This document shows positions 44,071-52,463 of a stretch of DNA of 64,000 nucleotides, one piece after another (positions within the stretch are counted from its first letter, which is position 1; every line of letters starts with the position of its first letter). This DNA is from an uncultured Bacteroidales bacterium (GTDB lineage Bacteria; Bacteroidota; Bacteroidia; Bacteroidales; Bacteroidaceae): positions 1 to 64,000 of the forward strand of contig CALKIW010000039.1 in NCBI GenBank assembly GCA_937995875.1, in the 5' to 3' direction. Made by a program: the position numbers and the translations under genes. Under the pieces are notes generated by a model. The model had not been told where the DNA came from, made no database searches, and worked only from the letters and a program-made list of their open reading frames with translations.

Positions 44071-44290
44071 ATTTGAGAAAAACGGCGATTGGCAGGAGCT
44101 TTTCGCCGCCAACATATAGGATAAGACCGCAAGGCGTTTCAAGCGAAAATCTGGTAAATTGGAACTACGGAGACGATTGCGTGATGCTTATGCTATGCTT
44201 ACGCATAGCGTGCATTCACGTACTCTCCGTAAAGGCTTTACCAGAGCCATCGCTTGAAGGTAGTGTGAATTGCACGCTACTTTTTTACCC
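44071..44290 (+). ncRNA. Structured leader with terminator and antiterminator pairing
   Basis: Long hairpin: TTCAAGCGA (44138-44146) pairs with 44250-44258, TCTGGTAAA (44150) with 44237-44245, ACGGAGA (44167) with 44224-44230, CGTGATGC (44180) with 44212-44220, and GCTATGC (44192) with GCATAGC (44203). A terminator follows: 44260-44267 with 44273-44280, then six T. The hairpin's right arm 44206-44219 can instead pair with 44265-44279 over 14 base pairs with one bulge, which would break the terminator. This is the layout of an attenuator for the gene at 44314. A free-standing RNA of about 220 bases is the alternative. Confidence 0.65.
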
Positions 44291-44321
44291 TTGCCTAACG
44301 AAAGGAAACGATTATGGGTAA
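44184..44321 (+). CDS. Possible leader peptide within the attenuator
   Basis: An ORF of 45 codons starts MLMLCLRIACIHVLS inside the long hairpin, reads through the terminator hairpin, and stops 8 bases past the start codon of the RibD-C-like gene. The frame is open upstream to a TTG at 44073. Its position would let ribosomes alter the folding of the leader and couple translation to the next gene. No ribosome binding site is obvious. Unproven. Confidence 0.3.
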   Translation: MLMLCLRIACIHVLSVKALPEPSLEGSVNCTLLFYPCLTKGNDYG

Positions 44322-44736
44322 AGTTCAGATTCTCGCCGTACTGACGATGGACGGATGTCTTTCTTCAGAGTTATATGATAAAGCACATCAGGATTTGTGC
44401 CTTGACCGTTGCGGTCTTGATGAAATCAGGAAGAAAGCCTTTTACCGTGTGACACCGGACTATTCCATTTCAATGCTGCACGAATGGAGAAAAGACTGCA
44501 CAAACATCCGTTACCTCGCGGAAGCCACACCGGACACGGCAGACTATATAAACGGACTGCTGCGGATGCACGCTGTGGATGAAATCATACTATACACCGT
44601 TCCTTTCATATCCGGAAGCGGACGACATTTTTTTAAGTCGGCTCTGCCAGAGCAACACTGGACGCTTTCCTCTTTGAAAAGCTATCCCAACGGTGTATGT
44701 CGCATTATCTATATCCTTGATAAAAAAGCAAGATAG
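44314..44736 (+). CDS. RibD C-terminal / dihydrofolate reductase-like protein
   Basis: 140 residues. The N-terminus GKVQILAVLTMDGCLS resembles the first strand and loop of RibD-C/DHFR-fold reductases. The end VDEIILYTVPFISGSGRHFF...YPNGVCRIIYIL matches the C-terminal strands of that fold. The usual internal NADPH-binding glycine motif is not obvious and the protein is shorter than the family's ~170-200 residues, so activity is uncertain. It sits between rteB and rteC, preceded by the attenuator-like leader. Its role in the element is unknown. Confidence 0.65.
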   Translation: MGKVQILAVLTMDGCLSSELYDKAHQDLCLDRCGLDEIRKKAFYRVTPDYSISMLHEWRKDCTNIRYLAEATPDTADYINGLLRMHAVDEIILYTVPFISGSGRHFFKSALPEQHWTLSSLKSYPNGVCRIIYILDKKAR

Positions 44737-44756
44737 CCAAAATGTGCGGCAAGCAT

Positions 44757-44787
44757 ACATTTCTATTTTCAGGAATAGAATAAATGT
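44757..44787. promoter_or_regulatory. Imperfect inverted repeat upstream of rteC
   Basis: ACATTTCTATT and AATAGAATAAATGT are complementary apart from a gap. It lies roughly 190 bases upstream of the rteC start. In CTnDOT an inverted repeat at about this distance is needed for RteB activation of rteC; identity with that site is inferred from position only. Confidence 0.35.
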
Positions 44788-44856
44788 TCCGATTACAAAC
44801 AATTTAAGTCGGAGATAATTTGTCCTTGTGAAAAAATACTGAATTTTATACCTCTG

Positions 44857-44896
44857 AAATCCAGCACTTTGTAAAATTGAGTGTTGGATTTTTTAT
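44857..44896 (+). terminator. Terminator between the RibD-C-like gene and rteC
   Basis: AAATCCAGCACT and AGTGTTGGATTT pair (one G-T) around an 11-base loop, followed by a T tract. Confidence 0.7.
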
Positions 44897-44974
44897 TTTC
44901 TGCCGCGTTTTTTGCCAATTATATTCATGTGCGCACGCAGAAAACAAAGTGTAATTTTCAAAATTGACAGAACC

Positions 44975-45580
44975 ATGAATTATTTCTTGCTGGCGGAAAC
45001 CGACTTTTTCCGCCTGATAAACGAAGCCGGCGACTGCAATATGGAAACGGCATACACGGCTTTCGCCACCCAAGTGATCGAACTGTGCAACGGCGGCATG
45101 GACATGAACCTTACCGTCATCGCGCTTGCCTACATCGAAATCGAGTTGCAGCACCATCCCGTACGTAATCTGTCAGAAGAAAAAAGAGAGATTGCCGCCT
45201 ACGTCAGCAAGGCTCTGTCTTTCGTAAGAAAGATGCAGAAATTCCTTGCCACGCCCCAAGTGCCACCACTAATATCCGCCAACAACGCAACAGAAACCAC
45301 CGCCAGCCTTCTTCAATGGACGGGCAATGCCATCGACCTCGTGGAACTTATCTACGGCATAGACGTGATGGGCTGCATCAACAACGGCAATATGCCGCTC
45401 AAACAGCTCGCCCCACTTCTCTATAAGATATTCGGGGTTGATTCTAAAGACTGCTACCGCTTCTACACTGATATCAAACGCCGGAAGAACGAAAGCCGCA
45501 CCTATTTCATTGACAGGATGCAGGAAAAACTGAACGAGAGAATGTTGCGTGATGAGGAGTTGGAGCGGATGAGAAAATAA
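44975..45580 (+). CDS. rteC: Excision regulator RteC
   Basis: 201 residues from the ATG at 44975; a longer form from 44912 is open but less likely. Matches RteC: an N-terminal region with MNLTVIALAYIEIELQHHPVR, then QWTGNAIDLVELIYGIDVMGCINNGNMPLKQLAPLLYKIFGVDSKDCYRFYTDIKRRK, containing the DNA-binding C-terminal winged-HTH-like domain. In CTnDOT RteC activates the xis2c-xis2d-orf3-exc promoter and is itself activated by RteB. A terminator directly follows. Confidence 0.9.
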   Translation: MNYFLLAETDFFRLINEAGDCNMETAYTAFATQVIELCNGGMDMNLTVIALAYIEIELQHHPVRNLSEEKREIAAYVSKALSFVRKMQKFLATPQVPPLISANNATETTASLLQWTGNAIDLVELIYGIDVMGCINNGNMPLKQLAPLLYKIFGVDSKDCYRFYTDIKRRKNESRTYFIDRMQEKLNERMLRDEELERMRK

Positions 45581-45602
45581 AAAAATATCCATTACATATG
45601 AG

Positions 45603-45634
45603 AAGACAGGAATACTCGTATCCTGTCTTTTTAT
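45603..45634 (+). terminator. Terminator of rteC
   Basis: AAGACAGGA and TCCTGTCTT form a perfect stem followed by TTT. The stretch from here to 45832 is AT-rich and holds nothing recognisable. Confidence 0.8.
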
Positions 45635-45832
45635 TTTCATTTAATTATATATTAATTAGCACAATATATGTGAGTTTTTCATTCCTATAAGGACAAATTT
45701 CAGAAACGTATGTCTGGTAAATTATTGAGTCATCATAGTATGAACATATATCATTACTAAAAACAATGAAACAACTTCCATAAGATTGTGGTTGTAAAAA
45801 TCGCCATTTAATAGCCCGTTTTTTTTGTAAAA

Positions 45833-45863
45833 TTCGCCAATTAAAAAAATATGATTATCTTTG
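45833..45863 (+). promoter_or_regulatory. Promoter of the cargo ATPase pair
   Basis: TTCG, 19 bases, TATCTTTG, then CATTATATTTT. This block closely resembles the region upstream of the chromosomal DUF4143 gene (16603-16640): TTCGC, an AATTA and A-rich spacer, TATCTTTGCAT. Confidence 0.5.
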
Positions 45864-45881
45864 CATTATATTTTATAAGGT

Positions 45882-47012
45882 ATGGAAACAGTAAATAGAA
45901 TACTTCAAGAGAAGATTACAGCACGAATCGCGCCCAATAAAGCAGTACTGATTTTTGGTGCTCGCCGTGTTGGTAAAACGGTAATGATGCGTAAAATTGT
46001 GGACAACTATTCAGGTAGGACGATGATGCTCAACGGCGAAGACTACGACACATTAGCACTATTGGAGAATCGCTCAATAGCCAATTATCGGCATTTATTG
46101 GATGGTATTGATTTGCTGGCTATTGATGAGGCACAGAACATACCACAAATCGGTAGTATTCTGAAGTTGATAGTTGATGAAATACCGGGAATAAGTGTCT
46201 TGGCAAGTGGTTCTTCGTCATTCGATTTGCTGAATAAGACTGGTGAACCGTTGGTCGGCCGCAGTACGCAATTTCTCCTTACACCATTCTCGCAACGGGA
46301 AATCGCACAGACGGAAACGGCACTTGAAACCCGCCAGAACCTCGAAGCGCGCTTGATTTACGGTTCCTATCCCGAAGTAGTAATGATGGAGAACTATGAA
46401 CGTAAAACAGACTACCTACGTGATATTGTCGGTGCATACCTGCTTAAAGATATCTTAGCAATTGACGGCTTAAAAAATTCGAGCAAGATGCGCGATCTAC
46501 TGCGATTGATAGCTTTTCAGTTGGGCAGCGAAGTTTCTTACGAAGAGTTAGGTAAACAACTCGGCATGAGCAAGACGACCGTTGAAAAATACCTCGACCT
46601 ATTGGAAAAGGTCTTCGTTATCTATCGTCTGGGGGCTTATTCGCGTAACCTACGCAAGGAGGTTACAAAAGCTGGCAAGTGGTACTTCTACGACAACGGC
46701 ATTCGCAATGCCATTATCGGGGCTTTCTCACCGCTGGCCATTCGGCAGGATGTCGGTGCGCTGTGGGAGAACTACATCATCGGAGAGCGGCGCAAAGCGA
46801 ACTTCAATGAGGGACTGCACAGGGAGTTCTATTTCTGGCGCACCTACGACAAACAGGAAATCGACCTGATTGAGGAGAGTGCCGACAGTCTTACCGCCTT
46901 GGAGTTCAAGTGGGGAAATAAAATGCCGGCCGCACCGAAAGCCTTCCAAGAAGCCTATCCCTATGCCGAGTTTCATGTGGTAAATCGGGAGAATTATTTG
47001 GAGTTCGTATAA
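45882..47012 (+). CDS. AAA+ ATPase with DUF4143 (cargo)
   Basis: 376 residues. Walker A FGARRVGKT (25-33), Walker B LLAIDEAQNI with an intact Asp82-Glu83, sensor ISVLASGSSSFDL, then the DUF4143 C-terminal half. That half has a winged-helix segment (LGSEVSYEELGKQLGMSKTTVEKYL) and a nuclease-like FYFWRTYDKQEIDLIEE stretch. The latter resembles the D-x-D/E motif of restriction-endonuclease folds, but catalysis is not shown. It is 16 bases upstream of the KAP NTPase gene, likely one transcript, and is not part of the standard CTnDOT set. Confidence 0.82.
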   Translation: METVNRILQEKITARIAPNKAVLIFGARRVGKTVMMRKIVDNYSGRTMMLNGEDYDTLALLENRSIANYRHLLDGIDLLAIDEAQNIPQIGSILKLIVDEIPGISVLASGSSSFDLLNKTGEPLVGRSTQFLLTPFSQREIAQTETALETRQNLEARLIYGSYPEVVMMENYERKTDYLRDIVGAYLLKDILAIDGLKNSSKMRDLLRLIAFQLGSEVSYEELGKQLGMSKTTVEKYLDLLEKVFVIYRLGAYSRNLRKEVTKAGKWYFYDNGIRNAIIGAFSPLAIRQDVGALWENYIIGERRKANFNEGLHREFYFWRTYDKQEIDLIEESADSLTALEFKWGNKMPAAPKAFQEAYPYAEFHVVNRENYLEFV

Positions 47013-47028
47013 TCAATAAATTACGTAT

Positions 47029-50000
47029 ATGGAAACAAAACTACAATCCAAACAGCAATATCCGCGGTTTATCCAAAATAAACCGTGTGGTATTGACAAA
47101 TTCGATGGAGGTTCGCAAGAAAGGTTGGCAAAAACTATTGCTCGCCATTTTTGTCAGAATGATTCATTGGATGAGGAATGTACTTTACCTCGAATTATCG
47201 GCATCGAAGGTATTTGGGGATCTGGAAAATCCAACGTGGTTAAAATGTTGGAACGTGAATTATCAGACGACTATTACTTTTTTGAGTATGACGCATGGGG
47301 ACATCAAGAGGACTTGCAACGCCGCTCTATATTGGAATTGCTTACAAGCAAACTTATTGATGATGGTATCCTATCTGGAAATGCAACAATAAAAGTCAAA
47401 GGTGGAGGTACGAAAACCGTATCATGGTCTGAAAAGCTGAAATATTTATTAGCCCGTAAAACGGAGACCGTAACCGAAAAATATCCCCTTATCAGTAATG
47501 GTATGGTTGCGGCATTTTTGGTTGCAGTTTTAACTCCGATATTTACATTTATTGCGTATGCAGTAAAACCTACACCCACAACATGGTGGTTTTCTTTATT
47601 GTCTATTATCATAGCTGCACTGCCAGTTCTTATTGCATTGTGCGTTTGGAAATGGGCATATAGCAAAGATCATAAATATGGATGGAGTTATATGTTAGCT
47701 ATTTATCAAGATAAAGTCGAAAAGGACGTTTGCTATGAGACTTTGAGCGAAGACGAACCAACGGTTTACGAGTTCAAAACATGGATGCAAGACATTTCTG
47801 ATTTTATCAAGGAAAAAGGACAACGTAAATTAGTCCTTGTTTTTGACAACATGGATCGTCTCCCCGCTGAAAAAGTAAAAGAATTATGGTCTTCTATCCA
47901 TACGTTCTTCGCCGATAGCGGTTTTGAAAATGTTTGGGCTGTTATTCCTTTCGATGAAACACATTTAGCTTGTGCATTCGGAGATGAGACCGACGAACAA
48001 ACGAAACAACTGACCAAGTATTTTATCAATAAAACTTTCCCTATTGTTTATCGTGTTGCTCCTCCTGTTATTACCGACTATCGAAGTATATTCAACAAAC
48101 TGTTTGTTGAAGCATTTGGAGAAACAGAAAATGAAGCGAAAGAAACTATAAATCGGATATTCAGATTGGTAAATCCTAATGCCAATGTTAGGGAAATTAT
48201 ATCATATATCAATGAGATGGTCGCTCTTAAACAAGAGTGGTGTAACGAAATTTTGATGATAAACATAGCATTGTTCTGTTTGAAGAAGACGGATATTCTG
48301 GCAAATCCAGTAGAACAAATATTGTCCGGCGACTATCTGAATGGCATTCAAACAATAATTAACAATGATCTGCAAACACAACGCGAAATTGCAGCTTTGG
48401 TATATGGTGTCGATGTTGAAGATGCTCGACAAATTCCATTGAAAAAATATATTGAAGGCTGCATCAACGGAGAAGAAGACCACGACATAAATCAATATGC
48501 AGAGACTAATAAACAATTTGACACTGTATTAGAAGAAGTTATACAATGTATGGACAATGCGCTTATCGATAAGATTATACATTGTTTGCATAAATTAACT
48601 CGAAAGAGCGATGTTATTCTGCGTGTATGGCAAAGAATAGCACAATTGAAATTAAAAGAATCCATAGAGAAGCAGGTGTTCCCTGTCGAATACCAAGAAC
48701 TGCTGTTGCATTTAGACACGGAAAGCCAAAACCATGTGATTGCTCAATTATATAAGAAGATAGTTCGGTTCAATGACTTCAATGGCGGCGACTATTTCAA
48801 AACGTTAGATGCAATAGACAGGTTTATTGCGCAAAATAAGTTGGCGTGCGATTTTACGTCATTGATTGAAGCAAAAACAGTCAAGCCAAATACATTTATC
48901 GATTATATTCAAGCTGCAAATGCAACAGATGCTGCCTATCGGGATAACGCGACAACTAAAGCATATAAATATTATCAAGTAGCAACAAATTCGGAGGCGC
49001 TCGATAATTATTTGGCAAACTTACTACCCGATAATTTCGACCATGCAGATATTGTAAAAACGTTAAAAGATAATTCTACCTATACGTTTCCAACGCTTTT
49101 GCAAGCGATCACGAATTGCATTGATGAACAGAATGTAAATAAAGATAATATAGGGGCTATATTTACAACCTATCGTTTATTGGCATCTGACGAAGAAAGA
49201 CCTTTACCTGTAACGTTAGATTCAACCTACATAAATCAGTTGCATTCTGAATTAGAAACTGATGGCCGAAACATTAAAGAGTCTGGATATTACGATTTAG
49301 TCGCCATGCAATTGGCACATGGTCATTCCGTTTCCTTAATAGAGGGTGGAGATATAAAATATGTTGCAGAACTCATGGACTATTATGTGGATCATGGAGA
49401 CTTATTAGTAAATAGTGTGGGATGGAATATACCGCTATTAAATGAAACACTACAATACATGGTAAATCATAAACTTGGCTATAAATTATTGCTCTCAGAC
49501 ATATTGCCCCAATTTGAAGATATTAAGAACAGAATAGGTGTAACGGATGAGGTATTTATCGAGCATTTAGCAGAGTGGAATACCGATTTGGATAAGTATA
49601 TCACTAAGAACAATATTAAAGATGTAATTCCTGACGCATCTTTTTACGATTTGACCACTAAAATAAGCAATGTCCTGACCGATCATATCAATAAAATAGC
49701 GTTCGAAGCGTTGTCTGAAATAAGTGTTGATACATTATACGCCCAAAGAACAGCACATACATCATATTATTGGTTTGTCGCAATAAAACATTTACTGGCT
49801 AAAATCAAATCCTTGCCAGATAACTTGACTGAATTTGGCAAAAAGATTCTGATGGATATTGCTTCTGGAACTCAAAGTTTGAATCCTTTCCCTAATTGTT
49901 TCAAGAATATAGTTGAAAGATTGGATAAACGAAAAATTAAATCGACAGTTACCGATATAAGAAATGATTTCTGCATCGGTAAAAAGACTATCAATGCAAT

Positions 50001-50283
50001 AAAGTTTCAATTTTTCGAAACATGGCTTAGATCGCATGGTAATTTGAAAAGTCAAGCTGGAGACGTTATTGATAAAATAGTGAAACCTGTAATTTCCGAT
50101 GGGGCATGCCGTTCATTGATTCTGCAAAACAAAGATTTTTATATGGATTTAATAAATACAGCAGGGGATGATGCTTATGAATTGAAAAAGAGTCTCCGAA
50201 ACCTCATACAAAAAGATTCAGATCCGCAATTGGTTAAATTTGTCAATTCGATAGATTCAGTACCTGAGGTTGAAACCGCGTAA
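47029..50283 (+). CDS. KAP-family P-loop NTPase, membrane-anchored
   Basis: 1084 residues. KAP NTPase domain: Walker A GIEGIWGSGKSN (about 58-69), two transmembrane helices inserted in the domain (about 159-179 and 187-208) and Walker B LVLVFDNMDRL (about 268-278). The region after about 450 is helical, with no motif I recognise. KAP NTPases include the F-plasmid phage-exclusion protein PifA and are often linked to defence, so a phage or plasmid exclusion role is plausible but inferred. The gene is AT-rich compared with the element's core genes and probably came separately. Nested inverted repeats follow the stop. Confidence 0.85.
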   Translation: METKLQSKQQYPRFIQNKPCGIDKFDGGSQERLAKTIARHFCQNDSLDEECTLPRIIGIEGIWGSGKSNVVKMLERELSDDYYFFEYDAWGHQEDLQRRSILELLTSKLIDDGILSGNATIKVKGGGTKTVSWSEKLKYLLARKTETVTEKYPLISNGMVAAFLVAVLTPIFTFIAYAVKPTPTTWWFSLLSIIIAALPVLIALCVWKWAYSKDHKYGWSYMLAIYQDKVEKDVCYETLSEDEPTVYEFKTWMQDISDFIKEKGQRKLVLVFDNMDRLPAEKVKELWSSIHTFFADSGFENVWAVIPFDETHLACAFGDETDEQTKQLTKYFINKTFPIVYRVAPPVITDYRSIFNKLFVEAFGETENEAKETINRIFRLVNPNANVREIISYINEMVALKQEWCNEILMINIALFCLKKTDILANPVEQILSGDYLNGIQTIINNDLQTQREIAALVYGVDVEDARQIPLKKYIEGCINGEEDHDINQYAETNKQFDTVLEEVIQCMDNALIDKIIHCLHKLTRKSDVILRVWQRIAQLKLKESIEKQVFPVEYQELLLHLDTESQNHVIAQLYKKIVRFNDFNGGDYFKTLDAIDRFIAQNKLACDFTSLIEAKTVKPNTFIDYIQAANATDAAYRDNATTKAYKYYQVATNSEALDNYLANLLPDNFDHADIVKTLKDNSTYTFPTLLQAITNCIDEQNVNKDNIGAIFTTYRLLASDEERPLPVTLDSTYINQLHSELETDGRNIKESGYYDLVAMQLAHGHSVSLIEGGDIKYVAELMDYYVDHGDLLVNSVGWNIPLLNETLQYMVNHKLGYKLLLSDILPQFEDIKNRIGVTDEVFIEHLAEWNTDLDKYITKNNIKDVIPDASFYDLTTKISNVLTDHINKIAFEALSEISVDTLYAQRTAHTSYYWFVAIKHLLAKIKSLPDNLTEFGKKILMDIASGTQSLNPFPNCFKNIVERLDKRKIKSTVTDIRNDFCIGKKTINAIKFQFFETWLRSHGNLKSQAGDVIDKIVKPVISDGACRSLILQNKDFYMDLINTAGDDAYELKKSLRNLIQKDSDPQLVKFVNSIDSVPEVETA

Positions 50284-50289
50284 GTATTT

Positions 50290-50420
50290 GTCTAACAAGT
50301 CCGAATTTTACGATTTTACCCGTCAGAACTGAAGTGCCCCCCAAAAAAATTGTATCCAACTTTTGGGGGTCACTTCAAACTTCGATAGGGATAATTTTCA
50401 ATTTTGGGGACTTGTTAGAC
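50290..50420. repeat. Nested inverted repeats at the cargo-mobC boundary
   Basis: Outer arms: GTCTAACAAGTCC (50290-50302) and its exact complement (50408-50420). Inner arms: TGAAGTGCCCCCCAAAA (50330-50346) and TTTTGGGGGTCACTTCA (50361-50377), one mismatch. The mobC stop codon lies in the right outer arm. The inner pair resembles a terminus of an IS3-type element. It could also terminate both convergent genes. Confidence 0.8.
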
Positions 50421-52433
50421 AGTCTCATTATCTGGTAGCAGTTTACACAGCACCGGATCGTTTTTGATACGCTCCAGTTCCTCCTGCACAATCTGCTTCA
50501 CCTCTTCCTTGATGCGCCGGTAGTTCGCCTGCACCGTTTCCTTCATGCGGTCGTTGCCGTCCTCGTCCGTGAAGTTTGTAATGACGGGAATTTTCTTGTA
50601 GGCACTTTCTTCCCGTTTCACCTTTTCGGCATCCACCACAATCTCGCAATGAAAAATCTTCTGCTCGATACGCTCGTTGAAGTTGTCGGATACAGAACCG
50701 ACAAACATTCCCTGCGTAAGCCCGGAAATCTTACTCGGTGGAATGAGCGCGTCCATCTGCGTGTTGATGGAGGTGGAAACATCCTGCCGGTTGATGGAGA
50801 TGGACTGCCGTTTCTGCAACACCTTACCGAACCGCTCGGAGAGCGTCTTGGCTGTTTCCCCCACCACCTGACCGGAGAAAATATTGCCGACAGTGTTCAT
50901 CACCACTTTCGCCTCTTTGTCCCCGTAGTCACGCACTAACTGGCTGAAATCCTGAAAGCCCAGACACACGGCAACCTTGTTGCTTCGGGCGGTAGCTATA
51001 AGATTGTCCAACCCTTTGAAGTATATTGTGGGCAACTCGTCGATGATGACCGATGACTTCAGCATCCCCTTCTTGTTGATGAGCTTCACGATACGGGAAT
51101 TATACAGACCGAGTGCCGCACCGTAGATATTCTGACGGTCGGGATTGTTACCCACGCAGAGGATTTTCGGCTCTTCGGGATTGTTGATGTCCAGCGTAAA
51201 CTCGCTGTCTGACATCACCCAGTAGAGCTGCGGTGAAATCATCCTCGAAAGCGGGATTTTTGCCGACGCTATCTGACCCATGAGCTGCTCCGCAGCCCCT
51301 CCAAGCCACGCATCCATGAACGGCGAAAGGTAGTTCTCCAGCTCCGGATAAGAGGTCAGTATCGGAAATATATCCTCGTAACGGCGGTTCAGAAACTCGA
51401 TAGCATGGGGAAACGTGCAAAACTTCCCGTTCTGATAGATTTTGAGATACCAGATAATACTGGCAAACAGAATGATAGGTGACTCCACGAAGAAGTCGCC
51501 CTGCTTTTGCACCCACGTTTTATTGAGGTTGAGCATTATTGTGTAGGCACTCTCATAGGCATCCGTAATATCTTCCATAAAATCCGGGTGAATGGGATTG
51601 CACCGATGAGAGCGTCGCGGGTCGTCGAAGTTGATCACATAGAACTTCGGCTTTACCTTGTAGCCGTCCGGGTGGTTCAGCAAATGGTTGTAGGCAATAG
51701 TAGATAGGTCGGGATACTTGAAATCGTAGATGTATTGACTAAAGCCCTTTTCAATCTGTTGCTTGATAAAATTGTTTACCACGGCATAGGACTTGCCGCT
51801 GCCCGGCGTACCCAACACGATGGACGCACGGAAGGGATTAACTACATTGATCCAACCGTTGTTCCAGCGTTTCCTGTAATAGAAACGTGTCGGCAGATTG
51901 ACCGAATACTCGCTTTCGATAAGCCTCGTTTCCTGCATGAAACTCTCGTTCTCGTTGTTGAAAACATCCTCCATCAAATTGTGTTTCAACAGGCGGCTCA
52001 TCCACAGACCACCCATCAACAGGCAGACATAGCCCGTTCCAATGGTAAGGACATACAGTCCCGTCACCGCTTCAAGCGGCAGCGGCAGGGGCAGCAACCA
52101 CCAGTTCAGGAAAAACAGCACGAACCCGACGGCAAATGCTGTCCAGATTCTCCCCCAAGTGATTTTCTCACCCTTGACACCCTTCGTACCCAGACAGGAC
52201 AAGGCAAGCAAAAGGACGGAAAACAGCTTCGTGTAGAGAATGGAATGGAACAGCCCCGCCGTGCGGTCGAAGTTCAGAAGGATTTTGTCCACCACGCCGA
52301 TGTTCACGCCCCACAGCCGGATGGCTTCGTAGCAGAACCAGTACACGTTCATGACCACTAAAATGATACTCACGGCACGCAGAAAATCCATGATTTTCGC
52401 CAATGCCCTCAAATCGTCTTCTTGTTGTGACAT
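50415..52433 (-). CDS. mobC: Conjugation coupling protein MobC (VirD4/TraG family)
   Basis: 672 residues. N-terminal transmembrane helices at about 18-36, 66-80, 95-115 and 125-145, then a hexameric ATPase domain. Walker A is VLGTPGSGKSYAVV; Walker B is SVIIDELPTIYF. The AVCLGFQDFSQLVRDYG segment and ISPQLYWVMS loop are typical of this family. It links the relaxosome to the transfer channel. It is the last gene of the leftward mobA-mobB-mobC unit. Its stop lies in an inverted repeat at the cargo junction. Confidence 0.92.
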   Translation of the reverse strand: MSQQEDDLRALAKIMDFLRAVSIILVVMNVYWFCYEAIRLWGVNIGVVDKILLNFDRTAGLFHSILYTKLFSVLLLALSCLGTKGVKGEKITWGRIWTAFAVGFVLFFLNWWLLPLPLPLEAVTGLYVLTIGTGYVCLLMGGLWMSRLLKHNLMEDVFNNENESFMQETRLIESEYSVNLPTRFYYRKRWNNGWINVVNPFRASIVLGTPGSGKSYAVVNNFIKQQIEKGFSQYIYDFKYPDLSTIAYNHLLNHPDGYKVKPKFYVINFDDPRRSHRCNPIHPDFMEDITDAYESAYTIMLNLNKTWVQKQGDFFVESPIILFASIIWYLKIYQNGKFCTFPHAIEFLNRRYEDIFPILTSYPELENYLSPFMDAWLGGAAEQLMGQIASAKIPLSRMISPQLYWVMSDSEFTLDINNPEEPKILCVGNNPDRQNIYGAALGLYNSRIVKLINKKGMLKSSVIIDELPTIYFKGLDNLIATARSNKVAVCLGFQDFSQLVRDYGDKEAKVVMNTVGNIFSGQVVGETAKTLSERFGKVLQKRQSISINRQDVSTSINTQMDALIPPSKISGLTQGMFVGSVSDNFNERIEQKIFHCEIVVDAEKVKREESAYKKIPVITNFTDEDGNDRMKETVQANYRRIKEEVKQIVQEELERIKNDPVLCKLLPDNETV

Positions 52434-52463
52434 ACATTGATTTTTTAATTGTTGATACTCTGA

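Noticed and set aside
44071..44290. Identification of the structured region as the known CTnDOT small RNA RteR
   Set aside because: I cannot match position or sequence to RteR from memory with enough certainty, and the layout fits a leader of the next gene.
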